A stretch of DNA of 64,000 nt from Nitrospina sp. Lineage in GTDB: Bacteria > Nitrospinota > Nitrospinia > Nitrospinales > VA-1. The DNA is taken from contig JABIAY010000053.1 in the NCBI GenBank assembly GCA_018653085.1, positions 190,561 through 254,560 of the forward strand, given 5' to 3'. Shown piece after piece: positions 52,313 to 62,364 of this stretch. The position numbers and the translations under genes are program-made. Position 1 is the first letter of the stretch; the number at the start of each line of letters is the position of its first letter. The notes under the pieces are model-generated. The model was not told where the DNA came from, made no database searches, and was given only the letters and a program-made list of their open reading frames with translations.

Positions 52313-52978
52313 ATGGCAGAAGATATTTCTTATATCAGAAAATGGGTCAAGCGCGGCTTGAGCAAGGACAAGAAAACTCTGGACTTTTCCAACAGAGGTA
52401 TCGATAACCAGACGGCTATGGATCTGGCTGAAAACGTGGCGCTTCCCGATATTGAAATCCTGTACATTCATACCAATAAAATCAAAGATTTGGGTGTGGA
52501 GGAACTGGCGCAGTCGGAATTTTTCGAACCGCTTAAAGAGCTCTGGATATACGAAAACCTGATTGGGGATGAAGGAGCAAGGGCTCTGGCCGAATCGGAG
52601 CAATTGACCCAATTACGTTACCTCAGTTTATATACCAATAAAATCGGCGATGAAGGGGCCGTGGCTTTGGCAAACTCTAAAAACCTTTCCAGGCTTGAAA
52701 CCCTGGACCTCTCGTTTAACCGCATTGGCGATCGTGGAGCGGAGGCCCTGGCAAATTCCAGCCACCTTAAAAAATTGAAGGAATTGCATCTTGATGCCAA
52801 TCGAATTGGTCTCAGAGGAATGCAGGCTTTGGCCAAACTTTCCGGATTGCAAAACCTCCAAACCTTAAACTTGTCGTATAACCGAGTTGATCTTCAGGGA
52901 CTGGAGCTATTGAATAATTCAAAACGTTTACAGGAAATGGGCGCGGTGAAAACGGACTACCCCCATATTGGCGGTTGA
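52313..52978 (+). CDS. leucine-rich-repeat protein (RNase-inhibitor-like repeats)
   Basis: 221 residues from ATG 52313 (GTG 52307 also possible). At least six 24-27-residue repeats follow the pattern L..L..L.L..N.IGDEGA.ALA.S, such as RLETLDLSFNRIGDRGAEALANSSHL and KLKELHLDANRIGLRGMQALAKL. This is the RI-type LRR that makes a curved binding surface. No signal peptide or enzymatic domain, so probably cytoplasmic protein-protein binding. It is 3 bp ahead of a second LRR gene. Partner unknown. Confidence 0.83.
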   Translation: MAEDISYIRKWVKRGLSKDKKTLDFSNRGIDNQTAMDLAENVALPDIEILYIHTNKIKDLGVEELAQSEFFEPLKELWIYENLIGDEGARALAESEQLTQLRYLSLYTNKIGDEGAVALANSKNLSRLETLDLSFNRIGDRGAEALANSSHLKKLKELHLDANRIGLRGMQALAKLSGLQNLQTLNLSYNRVDLQGLELLNNSKRLQEMGAVKTDYPHIGG

Positions 52979-52981
52979 TTC

Positions 52982-54460
52982 ATGCGGCCTGAAAATAAAG
53001 ATTTAAATTTTATCCAGACCCTTAATAAAAAACTGACCCGCAAGGATCCGGTTTTGGATCTCGCCTATGATCGAATGGGAGATGCGGGAATCGTTTTTTT
53101 GTGCCGCAATAAAGACTTATCCCATGTTCAAAAACTGGATTTGAGCTGGAATGAGATCACTGATGAAGGCTTGGGTGTTCTTGCCGGGTCGGGTTCGCTG
53201 GCCGGGTTGAAACATCTTATTCTCAATGCTAACCAAATTGGGGATGAGGGAGCCAAAAGCCTGGCAGTTTCTAAAAATCTTCCAAACCTTGAATCGATAG
53301 AATTGGCCCATAATCAGGTCTCCGATTTTGGAGCCTTGAGCCTTGTAAAGTCTCAGTCCCTGCTGAACCTCGGGTTCGTGGACCTGGAGATGAATAAGGT
53401 GGGGCAACAGAAATTAACCCGGTTCCCAGATGGTGCGGTGGTTTCCAAGCTTCGCATCCTCAACCTTCGTCGCAATCTTTTGGCAGATGAAAATATTGCA
53501 GACTGGGCGCAGACGGGAGCTTTTGAAAAACTGGTTCACCTGAACCTGGGTTGGAATCAACTCACCAATCAAGGTGCCCGCATTCTTGCGCATTCTCCAA
53601 CTTTAAACCGGCTGGAAACTCTGGTTCTTGATTCCAATCACATTGGTGATCCGGGAGCCTTGGATATTGCGGGATCCAAGCATTTAAATAATCTTGTTCA
53701 ACTTTATATGCAGGATAACAATATAGGCCGGGCAGGGGAAACCGCTTTATTGGCCATGCGTTCCAGGAATTTGGTTGAGAAGAAAAGAGTCGATGATAAA
53801 CTCAACCTCAATGAACAGAGGTTGGGCAATAAAGACCTTGTCTCTTTGGCACAATATGAAAAACTCGATGGGATTGTTTCTCTTACACTGCGGAACAACC
53901 ATTTTGATTATCACGGGGTTCAGGAGCTTGCCAATTCCCCATACCTCAAAAACCTGAAGTCCCTGAACTTGATGAGTAATGCAGTGGGAGACAAAGGTCT
54001 TGTGTTACTGGCGGAATCCCCGAACCTGTCCCAATTGGAAAGTTTGAACCTGGAAAATACCGGAGTTACTGCACTGGGAATCCTGGCCCTTTCCCAGTCC
54101 CCGCATCTTAATAAACTCAAAGAGCTTAATTTGAACAGTAACGACCTGGGAGAAAAAGGTTTTCGTATTTTAGCGGATTCCGGGAATTTCAAAAACCTGA
54201 CTAAACTAAGAACCTCCGGGGTTTCTGTGGGAGATACCGAATTTCAGGCTATTGTCCAGTCTGATACTTTAAGCCAGCTTGAAGAGCTGGAGGCCATGGG
54301 TAATGTCATCACCCGGGAAAGTTTGGATTCTTTGGCCGATTCCGCAATATTGCCCCAGTTGAAAAAGCTGGACCTTCGCCGCAATAAACTAAAGGATGTG
54401 GACCTGATATTCCTGGCAGATTCTCCAAAGTTTCACAATTTAGAGGCTCTGAGGTTTTAA
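52982..54460 (+). CDS. long leucine-rich-repeat protein
   Basis: 492 residues with about 16 RI-type repeats (for example HVQKLDLSWNEITDEGLGVLAGSGSL, GLKHLILNANQIGDEGAKSLAVSKNL and KLKELNLNSNDLGEKGFRILADSGNF). The repeat units are of the same type as in the preceding protein, so the pair arose by duplication or splitting. There is no signal peptide, TM or catalytic domain. Spacing of 3 bp indicates one transcript. A nucleotide-sugar gene follows after 51 bp, but no functional link is evident. Confidence 0.83.
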   Translation: MRPENKDLNFIQTLNKKLTRKDPVLDLAYDRMGDAGIVFLCRNKDLSHVQKLDLSWNEITDEGLGVLAGSGSLAGLKHLILNANQIGDEGAKSLAVSKNLPNLESIELAHNQVSDFGALSLVKSQSLLNLGFVDLEMNKVGQQKLTRFPDGAVVSKLRILNLRRNLLADENIADWAQTGAFEKLVHLNLGWNQLTNQGARILAHSPTLNRLETLVLDSNHIGDPGALDIAGSKHLNNLVQLYMQDNNIGRAGETALLAMRSRNLVEKKRVDDKLNLNEQRLGNKDLVSLAQYEKLDGIVSLTLRNNHFDYHGVQELANSPYLKNLKSLNLMSNAVGDKGLVLLAESPNLSQLESLNLENTGVTALGILALSQSPHLNKLKELNLNSNDLGEKGFRILADSGNFKNLTKLRTSGVSVGDTEFQAIVQSDTLSQLEELEAMGNVITRESLDSLADSAILPQLKKLDLRRNKLKDVDLIFLADSPKFHNLEALRF

Positions 54461-54511
54461 AGTCAGAGTTCGGTCCATTGATTAAATGGGGTAGCAAAAA
54501 GAGAGGGGCTC

Positions 54512-55588
54512 TTGAAAAAAGCTTTGATTACAGGGATTACGGGACAGGATGGGTCTTATCTGGCTGAGTTCCTCATGGAAAAAGGATATGAGGTTCACGG
54601 TCTGGTGCGGCGTTCCAGTAGTTTTAACCGAGGCCGTATTGAACACCTCCTGTTAAACCCACAAAACCCGCTGGGGAAAATCCGTTTGCATTATGGGGAT
54701 ATGACCGATACCCCAAGCCTGAGTCGGTTGTTGTCGGAAGTCCACCCTGACGAAGTGTACAACCTTGCGGCACAAAGCCATGTGGGAATTAGTTTTAATA
54801 CGCCTGAGTATACTGGGCAGGCGGATGCCATGGGCCCTCTCCGAATTCTGGACTCTATCAAGTCTACGGATTTACTGGATACCTGTCGGTTTTACCAGGC
54901 TTCGACCAGCGAACTATACGGTAAGGTGAAGGAGGCCTCCCAAAACGAGACCACGCCCTTTCATCCCCGCAGTCCATATGCAGTGGCAAAACTTTATGCT
55001 CACTGGATCACTATCAATTACCGGGAATCCTTCGGGTTGTATGCCCTCAACGGAATCATGTTCAACCATGAATCGCCACGGCGAGGTGAAAATTTTGTCA
55101 CCCGAAAGATCACCTTGTCACTGGCAAATATCCTTGCAGGCGAGCAGGAAAAGCTGAGTTTGGGAAACCTCAACTCAAAGCGCGACTGGGGTCACGCCAA
55201 GGACTATGTCGAAGGAATGTGGCTGGCTTTGCAGCAGGAGGAAGCGGAAGATTATGTGTTCGCAACGGGGATTCAGAAAAGCATCCGCGATTTTGTAATA
55301 GACGCGTTTGGCAGTTGTGGTTTCGATATTGAATGGCAGGGTGAAGGTCTTGAGGAAAAGGGAATTGATCGAAAATCAGGACGGGTTTTGATCGAAGTGG
55401 ACCCAAAATTTTTCCGTCCGGCGGAAGTGGATGTGCTTACTGGCGATGCCAGTAAGGCTCGTGAAAAGTTGGGATGGGAACCCCGAATTTCTTATAAGGA
55501 GCTTGTGCGCATCATGGTGAAAAGTGATCTTCTCTACAAAGGTCTGGACCCTGCCGAATTAATGACCCCCCAGGATGCCCAAGCCTGA
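54512..55588 (+). CDS. gmd: GDP-mannose 4,6-dehydratase
   Basis: 358 residues from TTG 54512 behind AGAGGGG. Extended [21 protein letters not shown], the arginine-rich [25 protein letters not shown], the [12 protein letters not shown] active site with Tyr/Lys, [16 protein letters not shown] and [15 protein letters not shown]. It makes GDP-4-keto-6-deoxy-D-mannose, the precursor of fucose, rhamnose, perosamine and colitose. A second gmd paralogue is convergent next to it (gap 43 bp). Confidence 0.95.
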   Translation: MKKALITGITGQDGSYLAEFLMEKGYEVHGLVRRSSSFNRGRIEHLLLNPQNPLGKIRLHYGDMTDTPSLSRLLSEVHPDEVYNLAAQSHVGISFNTPEYTGQADAMGPLRILDSIKSTDLLDTCRFYQASTSELYGKVKEASQNETTPFHPRSPYAVAKLYAHWITINYRESFGLYALNGIMFNHESPRRGENFVTRKITLSLANILAGEQEKLSLGNLNSKRDWGHAKDYVEGMWLALQQEEAEDYVFATGIQKSIRDFVIDAFGSCGFDIEWQGEGLEEKGIDRKSGRVLIEVDPKFFRPAEVDVLTGDASKAREKLGWEPRISYKELVRIMVKSDLLYKGLDPAELMTPQDAQA

Positions 55589-55631
55589 CTCCTCCCATAA
55601 ACCGCTCTTCGATTATATAGCCTGACCCTTC

Positions 55632-56639
55632 TCAAGGTCTGGGATATCTTCTTAAATCTGCCTCAACCATATCGGCCATTAAACTGTCCACATCATACTT
55701 GTGATTCCACCCAAGCTCTGTTTTTGCTTTGGTGGAATCACCAGCCAGCAGACCAACTTCTGCTGGTCTCAGGTTGGACTTGTCGGTGGTCACGATAAGT
55801 TTGTCGTTTCTTTTGTCAAAGCATTCATCGTTTTTCCAATACCCGGGTATTGATAGGTACGCCAATGTCTTGTCAATAAACTGCCTAACGGTATGGACTT
55901 TTCCTGTTGCCAATACGTATTCTTGTGGTTGGTCCGCATTTAACATTAACTGCATTCCTTCAACAAAATCTTCGGCATGTCCCCAGTCCCTTTTGGCCTC
56001 TAAATTACCTAATACAATAGGCTGGCCTTCTCTCAACCATAACGCAATGCCTTTTGAAATTTTTCTGGTTACAAAGTTTTCCCCCCTCATCGGAGATTCA
56101 TGATTGAACAGAATGCCGCAACAGGCAAACATATCATATGCTTCTCGATAATTGATAGTGATCCAGTGAGCGTATAATTTTGCAACGGCATAGGGAGAAC
56201 ATGGGTGGAAGCTGGTTTGTTCTGATTGAGGTGCTTCTTGTGTCTTGCCGTATAGTTCGCTGCTAGAGGCCTGGTAAAATTTGATCCGTGGATTAACCTG
56301 CCTGATGCTTTCCAGTACTTTTAATGTGCCAAAGCCATCAACCAGCGTGGCAAGTTCGGGTTGCTCGAATGATAATGCGACAAATGATTGGGCCGCCAGG
56401 TTATAGACTTCATCCGGTTTTGTTTTTTCTATAGCTCTTCTGATATTTGCCTGGTCTACAACATCCAGCTCTACGTATTCAATGTCCCCTGTGATGCCCA
56501 TCTCATCCAGACGCCAATGTTTTGAGGATGTGCTCCTGCGTTGACCCCCGTAAACTTTATACCCTTTCTCCAGTAGCGATTTCGCCAGATAGCAACCATC
56601 CTGGCCGGTAATGCCTGTAACCAATGCTGTTTTGCTCAT
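55632..56639 (-). CDS. gmd: second GDP-mannose 4,6-dehydratase
   Basis: 335 residues. Same fold and motifs as the neighbour ([76 protein letters not shown]), but clearly a separate branch. It lies 7 bp behind colD on the same strand, so this copy probably feeds the 3-dehydratase, while the plus-strand copy could feed another sugar. Activity could extend to related 6-deoxy-keto sugars. Confidence 0.92.
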   Translation of the reverse strand: MSKTALVTGITGQDGCYLAKSLLEKGYKVYGGQRRSTSSKHWRLDEMGITGDIEYVELDVVDQANIRRAIEKTKPDEVYNLAAQSFVALSFEQPELATLVDGFGTLKVLESIRQVNPRIKFYQASSSELYGKTQEAPQSEQTSFHPCSPYAVAKLYAHWITINYREAYDMFACCGILFNHESPMRGENFVTRKISKGIALWLREGQPIVLGNLEAKRDWGHAEDFVEGMQLMLNADQPQEYVLATGKVHTVRQFIDKTLAYLSIPGYWKNDECFDKRNDKLIVTTDKSNLRPAEVGLLAGDSTKAKTELGWNHKYDVDSLMADMVEADLRRYPRP

Positions 56640-56646
56640 ACTGCTT

Positions 56647-57816
56647 TCAACTCCTCAGGCGGTCATGCGTATTTTTTATAATTCCATACACAAGGTCGAT
56701 GTTCTCTTTCAAATCTCGAACATCATTGCCAACAAATAAACCATTTTCATGTATGTAATCGGCGTTCTTGTAATCACCATTGCTTAAAAAACTCAAATAC
56801 TCAATTACAGGGTTTTTCATGAAATTACCCGCAACAATAGGTCTGCATTCTACACCCTTTGACTCTAAATCTTTCACAACAACGTCTCTGTGGCCTGCCA
56901 GCTTGTCTTCTAATACGATTGAGAAACCGAACCAGCTGGAACTGCCAATTTCTTTCTGTGTGGTTACGGGAAGGTCTTTGAATTTTTCTTTAAAGTATTC
57001 GGCGTTTTTGACTCTTTTTTTCCTCATCTCCGGCCACTTTTCAAGTTGTACGCTACCAATTGCACCACTCATCTCCAGAGGCCTTACGCTATAACCTGGA
57101 GCTATGAATGTGAAACTATCTTTGAATTTATCTCCGCTCTTTTTATAAATTTTATTGTCATCGGGTAAATCTCTGCACCATCCGTGGGCTCTCATGGATC
57201 TGATAAAATCAGCATCATCATTGTTTTTGCATGCAATCATGCCGCCTTCCATTGTTTGCAAGTGATGTGAAAAGAAAAATGAATAGCTGCCGAGCTGACC
57301 CACTGTGCCTGCATGCTCTTGTGTGTCGGTTATCGAACCTAAGCTCTCGCAATTATCCTCAATCAACATCAGACCTCTTCTCTTTGCGATTTCTTTTAGT
57401 TTCTTATATTCACAACAATTGCCTAAAAGGTTTACGGCGAATATCGCGCATGTCTCTGGGTTGATTGCCGCCTCTACTTTTTCTGGATCAATATTTAATG
57501 TGTGCTTGTCGATGTCGACAAAGTTTATTGTGAAATTATATTGGTGCAGTGGGAAATAAGTTGTGGACCAGGAAACGGCAGGCGCAATAATATTTCCGCG
57601 CAGCTTATACTTTTCTGCCAGGGTGGCGAGCATTAAAAGGTTCGCTGTTGAACCGCTATTAACCATCACGGCGTCTTTGCACATGAAGTGACGGGCAAAC
57701 TCTTTTTCAAATTGTTTGACATGCGGTCCCATTGTGTATCGACCGCTCTTGATGACTTTTTGGATTGCCTCGATTTCCCTGTCGTCCCATGTGTCACACG
57801 CTAATGGGTATTTCAT
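56647..57816 (-). CDS. colD: GDP-4-keto-6-deoxy-D-mannose 3-dehydratase (ColD-like)
   Basis: 389 residues from ATG 57816, with TGAGGAGAG directly upstream. DegT/DnrJ/EryC1-type PLP fold, but the Schiff-base Lys is replaced by His: SFFFSHHLQTMEGG (His184-His185), as in ColD, which has SHHIATMEGG at the same place. Other shared stretches with E. coli ColD are YPLA..TWDD, SGSTANLLM, APAVSWSTTYFPL, NLLGN, EDNCES, RAHGW.R.LP and PGY.VRPLEMSGAIG. It removes the C3 hydroxyl of GDP-4-keto-6-deoxymannose on the way to GDP-colitose or another 3,6-dideoxy sugar. The epimerase/reductase ColC is not in this window. Together with gmd it forms one unit. Confidence 0.88.
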   Translation of the reverse strand: MKYPLACDTWDDREIEAIQKVIKSGRYTMGPHVKQFEKEFARHFMCKDAVMVNSGSTANLLMLATLAEKYKLRGNIIAPAVSWSTTYFPLHQYNFTINFVDIDKHTLNIDPEKVEAAINPETCAIFAVNLLGNCCEYKKLKEIAKRRGLMLIEDNCESLGSITDTQEHAGTVGQLGSYSFFFSHHLQTMEGGMIACKNNDDADFIRSMRAHGWCRDLPDDNKIYKKSGDKFKDSFTFIAPGYSVRPLEMSGAIGSVQLEKWPEMRKKRVKNAEYFKEKFKDLPVTTQKEIGSSSWFGFSIVLEDKLAGHRDVVVKDLESKGVECRPIVAGNFMKNPVIEYLSFLSNGDYKNADYIHENGLFVGNDVRDLKENIDLVYGIIKNTHDRLRS

Positions 57817-58121
57817 CGCTCTCCTCACATGTTCGTATATCGCCGAGTTAGTATATTTTTGGTCTCATCCTGGCTGTTCCTCGACAAGTTGTACCACTTT
57901 TTAGGTTAAAACTTCCATGAGAGATGTATAATGTGCCTCGTCTGCACAGTCCCCTGGGTGATTTGCCACCCGTTTTCCCGGAATAATCTGTAGATGAAGC
58001 CAATATGAAAAACCGGGAAGGCTCAAAAAACGGGAGTGCTAATTTATAAAGCGGCACCTTAATTGAAACAGGTTGGTCAATATTGGAGTTTTATCTTGTT
58101 TGGGGGGTGTGATCAAGGTCT
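57817..58121. other. divergent promoter region of polysaccharide genes
   Basis: 305 bp with no gene. TATAAT lies at 57927-57932 on the plus strand with only a weak -35, implying a leader of about 190 nt before the glycosyltransferase. No JUMPStart/ops element was recognised. Confidence 0.35.
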
Positions 58122-59261
58122 ATGCGTATAGCAATTATTCACGAATGGCTTGTGACCTATGCGGGTTCCGAGAGAGTGCTTGAGCAGATGCTTGCTGTTT
58201 ATCCTGATGCCGACTTATTCTGCGTTATTGACTTCCTGGACGATCAAAGCCGCGACTTTATTTTAGGAAAAAAACCAACCACCACCTTTATTCAGCATTT
58301 GCCAAAGGCGCGTTCAAAATATCGATCCTACCTTCCATTAATGCCGTTGGCTATCGAGCAACTCGACCTATCTGGTTATGATTTGGTAATCTCCAGCAGT
58401 CATGCAGTGGCAAAGGGTGTGCTCACAGGACCAGACCAGTTGCATGTCAGTTGTATTTACTCGCCGATACGATACGCCTGGGATTTGCAGAATCAGTATC
58501 TCAAAGAGGCTGGTCTTGACAGGGGGATAAAGGGTTGGTTGGCCAAGTGGATTCTGCATAAGATTCGTCTTTGGGATGCGCGCACGGCCAATGGCGTAGA
58601 TTCTTTTATTGCGATTTCTCATTTTATTGCCAGACGTATTAAAAAATCTTATCGACGCGAATCAACGGTCATCTACCCGCCTGTTGATATTCATGCATTT
58701 ACGCAAGTAGATAATAAAGAGTCTTTTTATCTTGCGGCCTCACGCATGGTGCCTTACAAGCGCATAGATTTGATTGTAGAGGCTTTTAGCAAGATGCCGG
58801 ATCGTCGCCTTGTGGTAATTGGTGATGGTCCAGAATTTAATAAGGTGAAAGCCAAGGCGGGGAAAAACATAGAGATACTTGGATATCAGGAGTTTGGAGT
58901 GTTGAAAGATCATATGCAACGCGCTCGGGCGTTTGTCTATGCCGCAGAAGAAGACTTTGGCATCATTCCATTAGAGGCGCAGGCCTGCGGTACTCCTGTC
59001 ATTGCATATGGAAAGGGAGCACTTTTAGAGACAATACGTGATCTGGCTAGCCATGAAGAACCCACTGGTGTGTTTTTCAAATCTCAAACGGTTGAAAGCA
59101 TAAAAGAGACCGTCGAATATTTTGAGAAGAACATGGAAGGTATCACCCCAGAAGCCTGTCGCAAGAATGCAGAACGTTTCGCTCCGGAAGTATTTCGGGA
59201 AAATTTTTCTCGGTTCGTAGAGAACGAATACGAACGATTTCATAAAGCAATGAACATATAG
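58122..59261 (+). CDS. GT-B (family 4) glycosyltransferase
   Basis: 379 residues. The N-terminal half reads IIHEWLVTYAGSERVLEQML and SGYDLVISSSHAVAKGVL. The C-terminal GT4 donor site shows LAASRMVPYKRIDLIVEAFSKMPDRRLVVIGDGPE and FVYAAEEDFGIIPLEAQACGTPVIAYGKGALLETI, with the E-x7-E-like pair. Acts in the cytoplasm adding a sugar (often mannose-type) to a lipid-linked polysaccharide; exact donor unknown. The location beside gmd, colD and wzx supports O-antigen synthesis. It ends 223 bp before wzx; that gap holds no gene. Confidence 0.9.
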   Translation: MRIAIIHEWLVTYAGSERVLEQMLAVYPDADLFCVIDFLDDQSRDFILGKKPTTTFIQHLPKARSKYRSYLPLMPLAIEQLDLSGYDLVISSSHAVAKGVLTGPDQLHVSCIYSPIRYAWDLQNQYLKEAGLDRGIKGWLAKWILHKIRLWDARTANGVDSFIAISHFIARRIKKSYRRESTVIYPPVDIHAFTQVDNKESFYLAASRMVPYKRIDLIVEAFSKMPDRRLVVIGDGPEFNKVKAKAGKNIEILGYQEFGVLKDHMQRARAFVYAAEEDFGIIPLEAQACGTPVIAYGKGALLETIRDLASHEEPTGVFFKSQTVESIKETVEYFEKNMEGITPEACRKNAERFAPEVFRENFSRFVENEYERFHKAMNI

Positions 59262-59484
59262 TGTTGATGCTGAGGGCTCTGCGTTGCCCTAATTTTAATA
59301 GTCCCTGTATAGATTTGGTAAACCGGTAGCCCGGCGAATCACAAAAGTTTCCAAAGTAAGGCAATATTAATACCTGCCCCTTGTTGCCCCTTGCGCAGGG
59401 AACCCCTCTGTTGAAAAACCAGGCCAAGGTTGTTTTAGCGAGGTGTGTTGATCTCCCTGAAACCCACAGGGAAAGTATATAGCG

Positions 59485-60933
59485 ATGACCCTAGAAAAAA
59501 ATAAAACAGCTACGCGATTAGTAAAAAATTCAGCTTGGTTGTTTAGTGCTGAAGTTTTTTCAAAGCTTGTTGCGTTGGGAATTCAGATAATAGCCGCAAG
59601 GTATTTGGGTAGTAAAGGGTATGGCATATTTTCCTTCTCATTCGTGGCCGCGGCAATCATTTTGGACTTTGTCGATTATGGGTTGCGAACTTACCTGACA
59701 CGGGAGTTATCAAGAAGGCCTGACGATACTAAAAGTCTGTTGGTCAATATTTTTGCTGTTAAATGGTGTCTGACGCTAATAACGGTGTTTGTTCTTTTCG
59801 GGATTTATAGTTGGCTTCCCCTGGACCGAGAGACTTTGTGTGTGATGGCTATAATGGCAGCGGCAATGATTCTGAATGGGTATTCTGAAATTTATCTCGG
59901 GGTTTTTCGGGCCTTTGAGAGGATGAAGCTGGTTGCTTCATTGATGGTAATTCAGCGGGCTGTGTTTTTTGTTATTGGTTTTCTGGTATTGGTTTTGGGT
60001 GGTGGGATTATTGAATTTTCAGCAATATTTCTGCTGGCGTCAATTTTAAACTTTTTATTGGCGCGAAACTTTCTGAAAGATCAAAGGGGAGAATTTTTCG
60101 CAAATATCGATAGGTCCCTGGCTAAAACAATTTTCAATGAATCGAAATACTTGTGCCTGGCTATTCTATTTGTCTGGTTATATTTTCGAATTGATTCGGT
60201 CCTGATCTTTCTTTTCCTTGGGAAAGAAGAAACCGGTTTGTATGTTGCCGCTTTTAAGCTCATCGAGTCTCTGGCACTCATATTGGCCAGTATCAGGGGG
60301 GCGCTGTTTCCTGCATTGTCCCGGGCCTTTTTGGGGGACCCTAAAGAACTCCACCAAATCTGGGAAAGAGCAGTTCGTTTTTTGTTTTTAATAGCTATTC
60401 CGATTTCGGTGATTGCAGTAACGCTGGCTCCTCAACTTATAGCAATTATTTTTGGGGCTGATTTTGTAGCGTCAGCTCTGGTTCTTCAAATATTGGCGGC
60501 ACCATTCTTATTTCTGGTTCTCAATGAGTTTATAACTTATCTGCTATTGGCGGTTAATAAAACCAGGAGTGTTATAAAAATAGCGATTGTCGGAGCGATA
60601 TTTAGTGTCGTTGCAAATATTCTAATAATACCTCGCATGGGAATAACGGGGGCCGCGATAGTCGCAGGGTTGACGGAATTCCTACTGCTTTTTTTGTTTT
60701 TCCGCTCTATCAGGAGTGTCTGTGGCTCCACGCCGGTTTTTTCTCTGATATGGAAGCCGGCGTTATCAGCCACAGGAATGGCTTATTTTTTAACCGAAGT
60801 GTCATGGCCCCTTTTCCCTTTAATTTTTGCAGGCGCGGGAGTTTATTTTGCGTTGTTACTCCTGCTTCGGGCGTTCAACGAGCATGATTTTCAAGTGATG
60901 AGAAATATCTTAAACCGAGAAGGAAGGGTGTGA
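59485..60933 (+). CDS. wzx: Wzx-type polysaccharide flippase
   Basis: 482 residues with 12-14 predicted TM helices and the MATE/MVF-type fold of polysaccharide exporters. The N-terminus reads LVKNSAWLFSAEVFSKLVALGIQIIAARYLGSKGYGIFSF and a central charged loop GTG/EETGLYVAAFKLIESLALI follows. It flips undecaprenyl-linked O-units to the periplasm, where the duplicated ligase could act. The gene stands alone after the glycosyltransferase. Assignment to Wzx rather than another MOP exporter is by context. Confidence 0.85.
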   Translation: MTLEKNKTATRLVKNSAWLFSAEVFSKLVALGIQIIAARYLGSKGYGIFSFSFVAAAIILDFVDYGLRTYLTRELSRRPDDTKSLLVNIFAVKWCLTLITVFVLFGIYSWLPLDRETLCVMAIMAAAMILNGYSEIYLGVFRAFERMKLVASLMVIQRAVFFVIGFLVLVLGGGIIEFSAIFLLASILNFLLARNFLKDQRGEFFANIDRSLAKTIFNESKYLCLAILFVWLYFRIDSVLIFLFLGKEETGLYVAAFKLIESLALILASIRGALFPALSRAFLGDPKELHQIWERAVRFLFLIAIPISVIAVTLAPQLIAIIFGADFVASALVLQILAAPFLFLVLNEFITYLLLAVNKTRSVIKIAIVGAIFSVVANILIIPRMGITGAAIVAGLTEFLLLFLFFRSIRSVCGSTPVFSLIWKPALSATGMAYFLTEVSWPLFPLIFAGAGVYFALLLLLRAFNEHDFQVMRNILNREGRV

Positions 60934-60976
60934 GCAAGGAATGGGGGTTGTTAGGGGAGCAATTTGCGGTGTTCAG

Positions 60977-62194
60977 TCAATTGCCGCCCGACTCAATAGA
61001 GGCGTTAAAAAAATCAAAGATATTTTCCAGCCGGGCCAGGAGTTCTTTTTCCTCAAGCAGATGAACTCGGAAGGACACCGCACCAGCGTGGCCGCCTCCT
61101 CCCATATAAAGATCGCCAAATAATTCCTTGATCTTGTCTTCGCCAGTGCGCAAGTCAACGCCGGAAAAATCTACAGCTCTTCGAACTTTGATAAAGATGC
61201 AATCTTCCCCCCCGGCATTTTTCCCTTCAAAAATAACGACTCCGGCATGTCCGGATTTTTCCGGCACAGCGTTTACAAGAAAACTCATGATATCCACAAA
61301 CCAATCCGAACCAAACTCCTGACAGCTTCCTTTCGTTTCCTGATAAGTCGAAGGCAGGAGGTTTAAAAATCCCATCTTTCCTTTTATCTCAATACGGGAG
61401 CTCAATAAATTGAAGCAGACTTCCTGGTCTTCTGTCAGCCTGTTCAAATAATCCAGAATTTGTTTGGGGTCACCAAATTTTTCAGTTCGGCAATCCTCTC
61501 CTCGTTTATCGTCAGAACCTCGCCAGCGCGTGATTTCTTTCAACTGCTCTCCAAGTTTATCCATCCATCGGTCGTAGTCTTCCCTGAAATGGATCACCTT
61601 GCCCCCCACCGTATCACCGAGCATTCCTGTTATCAGCCCCAGAATGATATTGCGCTGGCTGAACGGATTGGGCCCTTCCGGGTGCTCATTATAAAGTGTT
61701 TCCAGAATGGTCCCAATAATCTCTGTGTTGGCATTAGCATTTCGGAACAGCTTGATACCATAATCGGTCAACTCTTCGCTATCCGCCCCGAAGTGATGGT
61801 CAATTTCTATGACCTTGGGTTTTTTCGATAATATGCATTCTGAAATGAAAGGGTAAAAAGGAACCAGTTTGGTATTAGCGGTATCACAAAAAATGACCGT
61901 TTCAATTTCATCCTTAATCGCCTCAACCTCTTCCTGGTTTCTGAGAATGTGGATAGAATTGTACAGGATGATTTTTTCAAAAAAATCCAGATTTTCTCCA
62001 AGCGTGTCGGGAATGATCAAGAAGACTTTTTTATCCAACTGGTTCAGGTAAAGGGAAAGAGATAACATAGAGCCTACCGAGTCCGGGTCGATATCCCCAC
62101 TGAACAAAAAACTGTTGCTGGAATTGATTACGCTAACGGCCTGACTCAGGTTTGTTTCCCAAGTTGATCCGTTGATAGGTTTCTTTTCTTTCAT
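60977..62194 (-). CDS. DHH-family phosphoesterase (NrnA-like)
   Basis: 405 residues. DHH domain: FSGDIDPDSVGSMLSLSLYL (D-x-D...S), VIFCDTANTKL and the signature EIDHHFGADSEELTDYG; a DHHA1 domain closes the C-terminus with GGGGHAGAVSFRV. Homologues degrade nanoRNA or dephosphorylate pAp. An unusually long middle part (about 200-290) separates the domains. First gene of no clear operon; 170 bp of AT-rich DNA separates it from the next minus-strand gene. Substrate inferred from family only. Confidence 0.82.
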   Translation of the reverse strand: MKEKKPINGSTWETNLSQAVSVINSSNSFLFSGDIDPDSVGSMLSLSLYLNQLDKKVFLIIPDTLGENLDFFEKIILYNSIHILRNQEEVEAIKDEIETVIFCDTANTKLVPFYPFISECILSKKPKVIEIDHHFGADSEELTDYGIKLFRNANANTEIIGTILETLYNEHPEGPNPFSQRNIILGLITGMLGDTVGGKVIHFREDYDRWMDKLGEQLKEITRWRGSDDKRGEDCRTEKFGDPKQILDYLNRLTEDQEVCFNLLSSRIEIKGKMGFLNLLPSTYQETKGSCQEFGSDWFVDIMSFLVNAVPEKSGHAGVVIFEGKNAGGEDCIFIKVRRAVDFSGVDLRTGEDKIKELFGDLYMGGGGHAGAVSFRVHLLEEKELLARLENIFDFFNASIESGGN

Positions 62195-62364
62195 ATATAC
62201 ATATACATTGACGAGGGTTAAATTTTTTGGCTGAATTAATATTATAAAAGGTTTTTCAACGACTTAGCAAATAATTTAATGATTTCAATGATAAAGGGCA
62301 GGCTAGATGGGGGGGATATCCGATAATTGATGGGATTTAACAGCAATCTGACAGGGCTGGTTTA

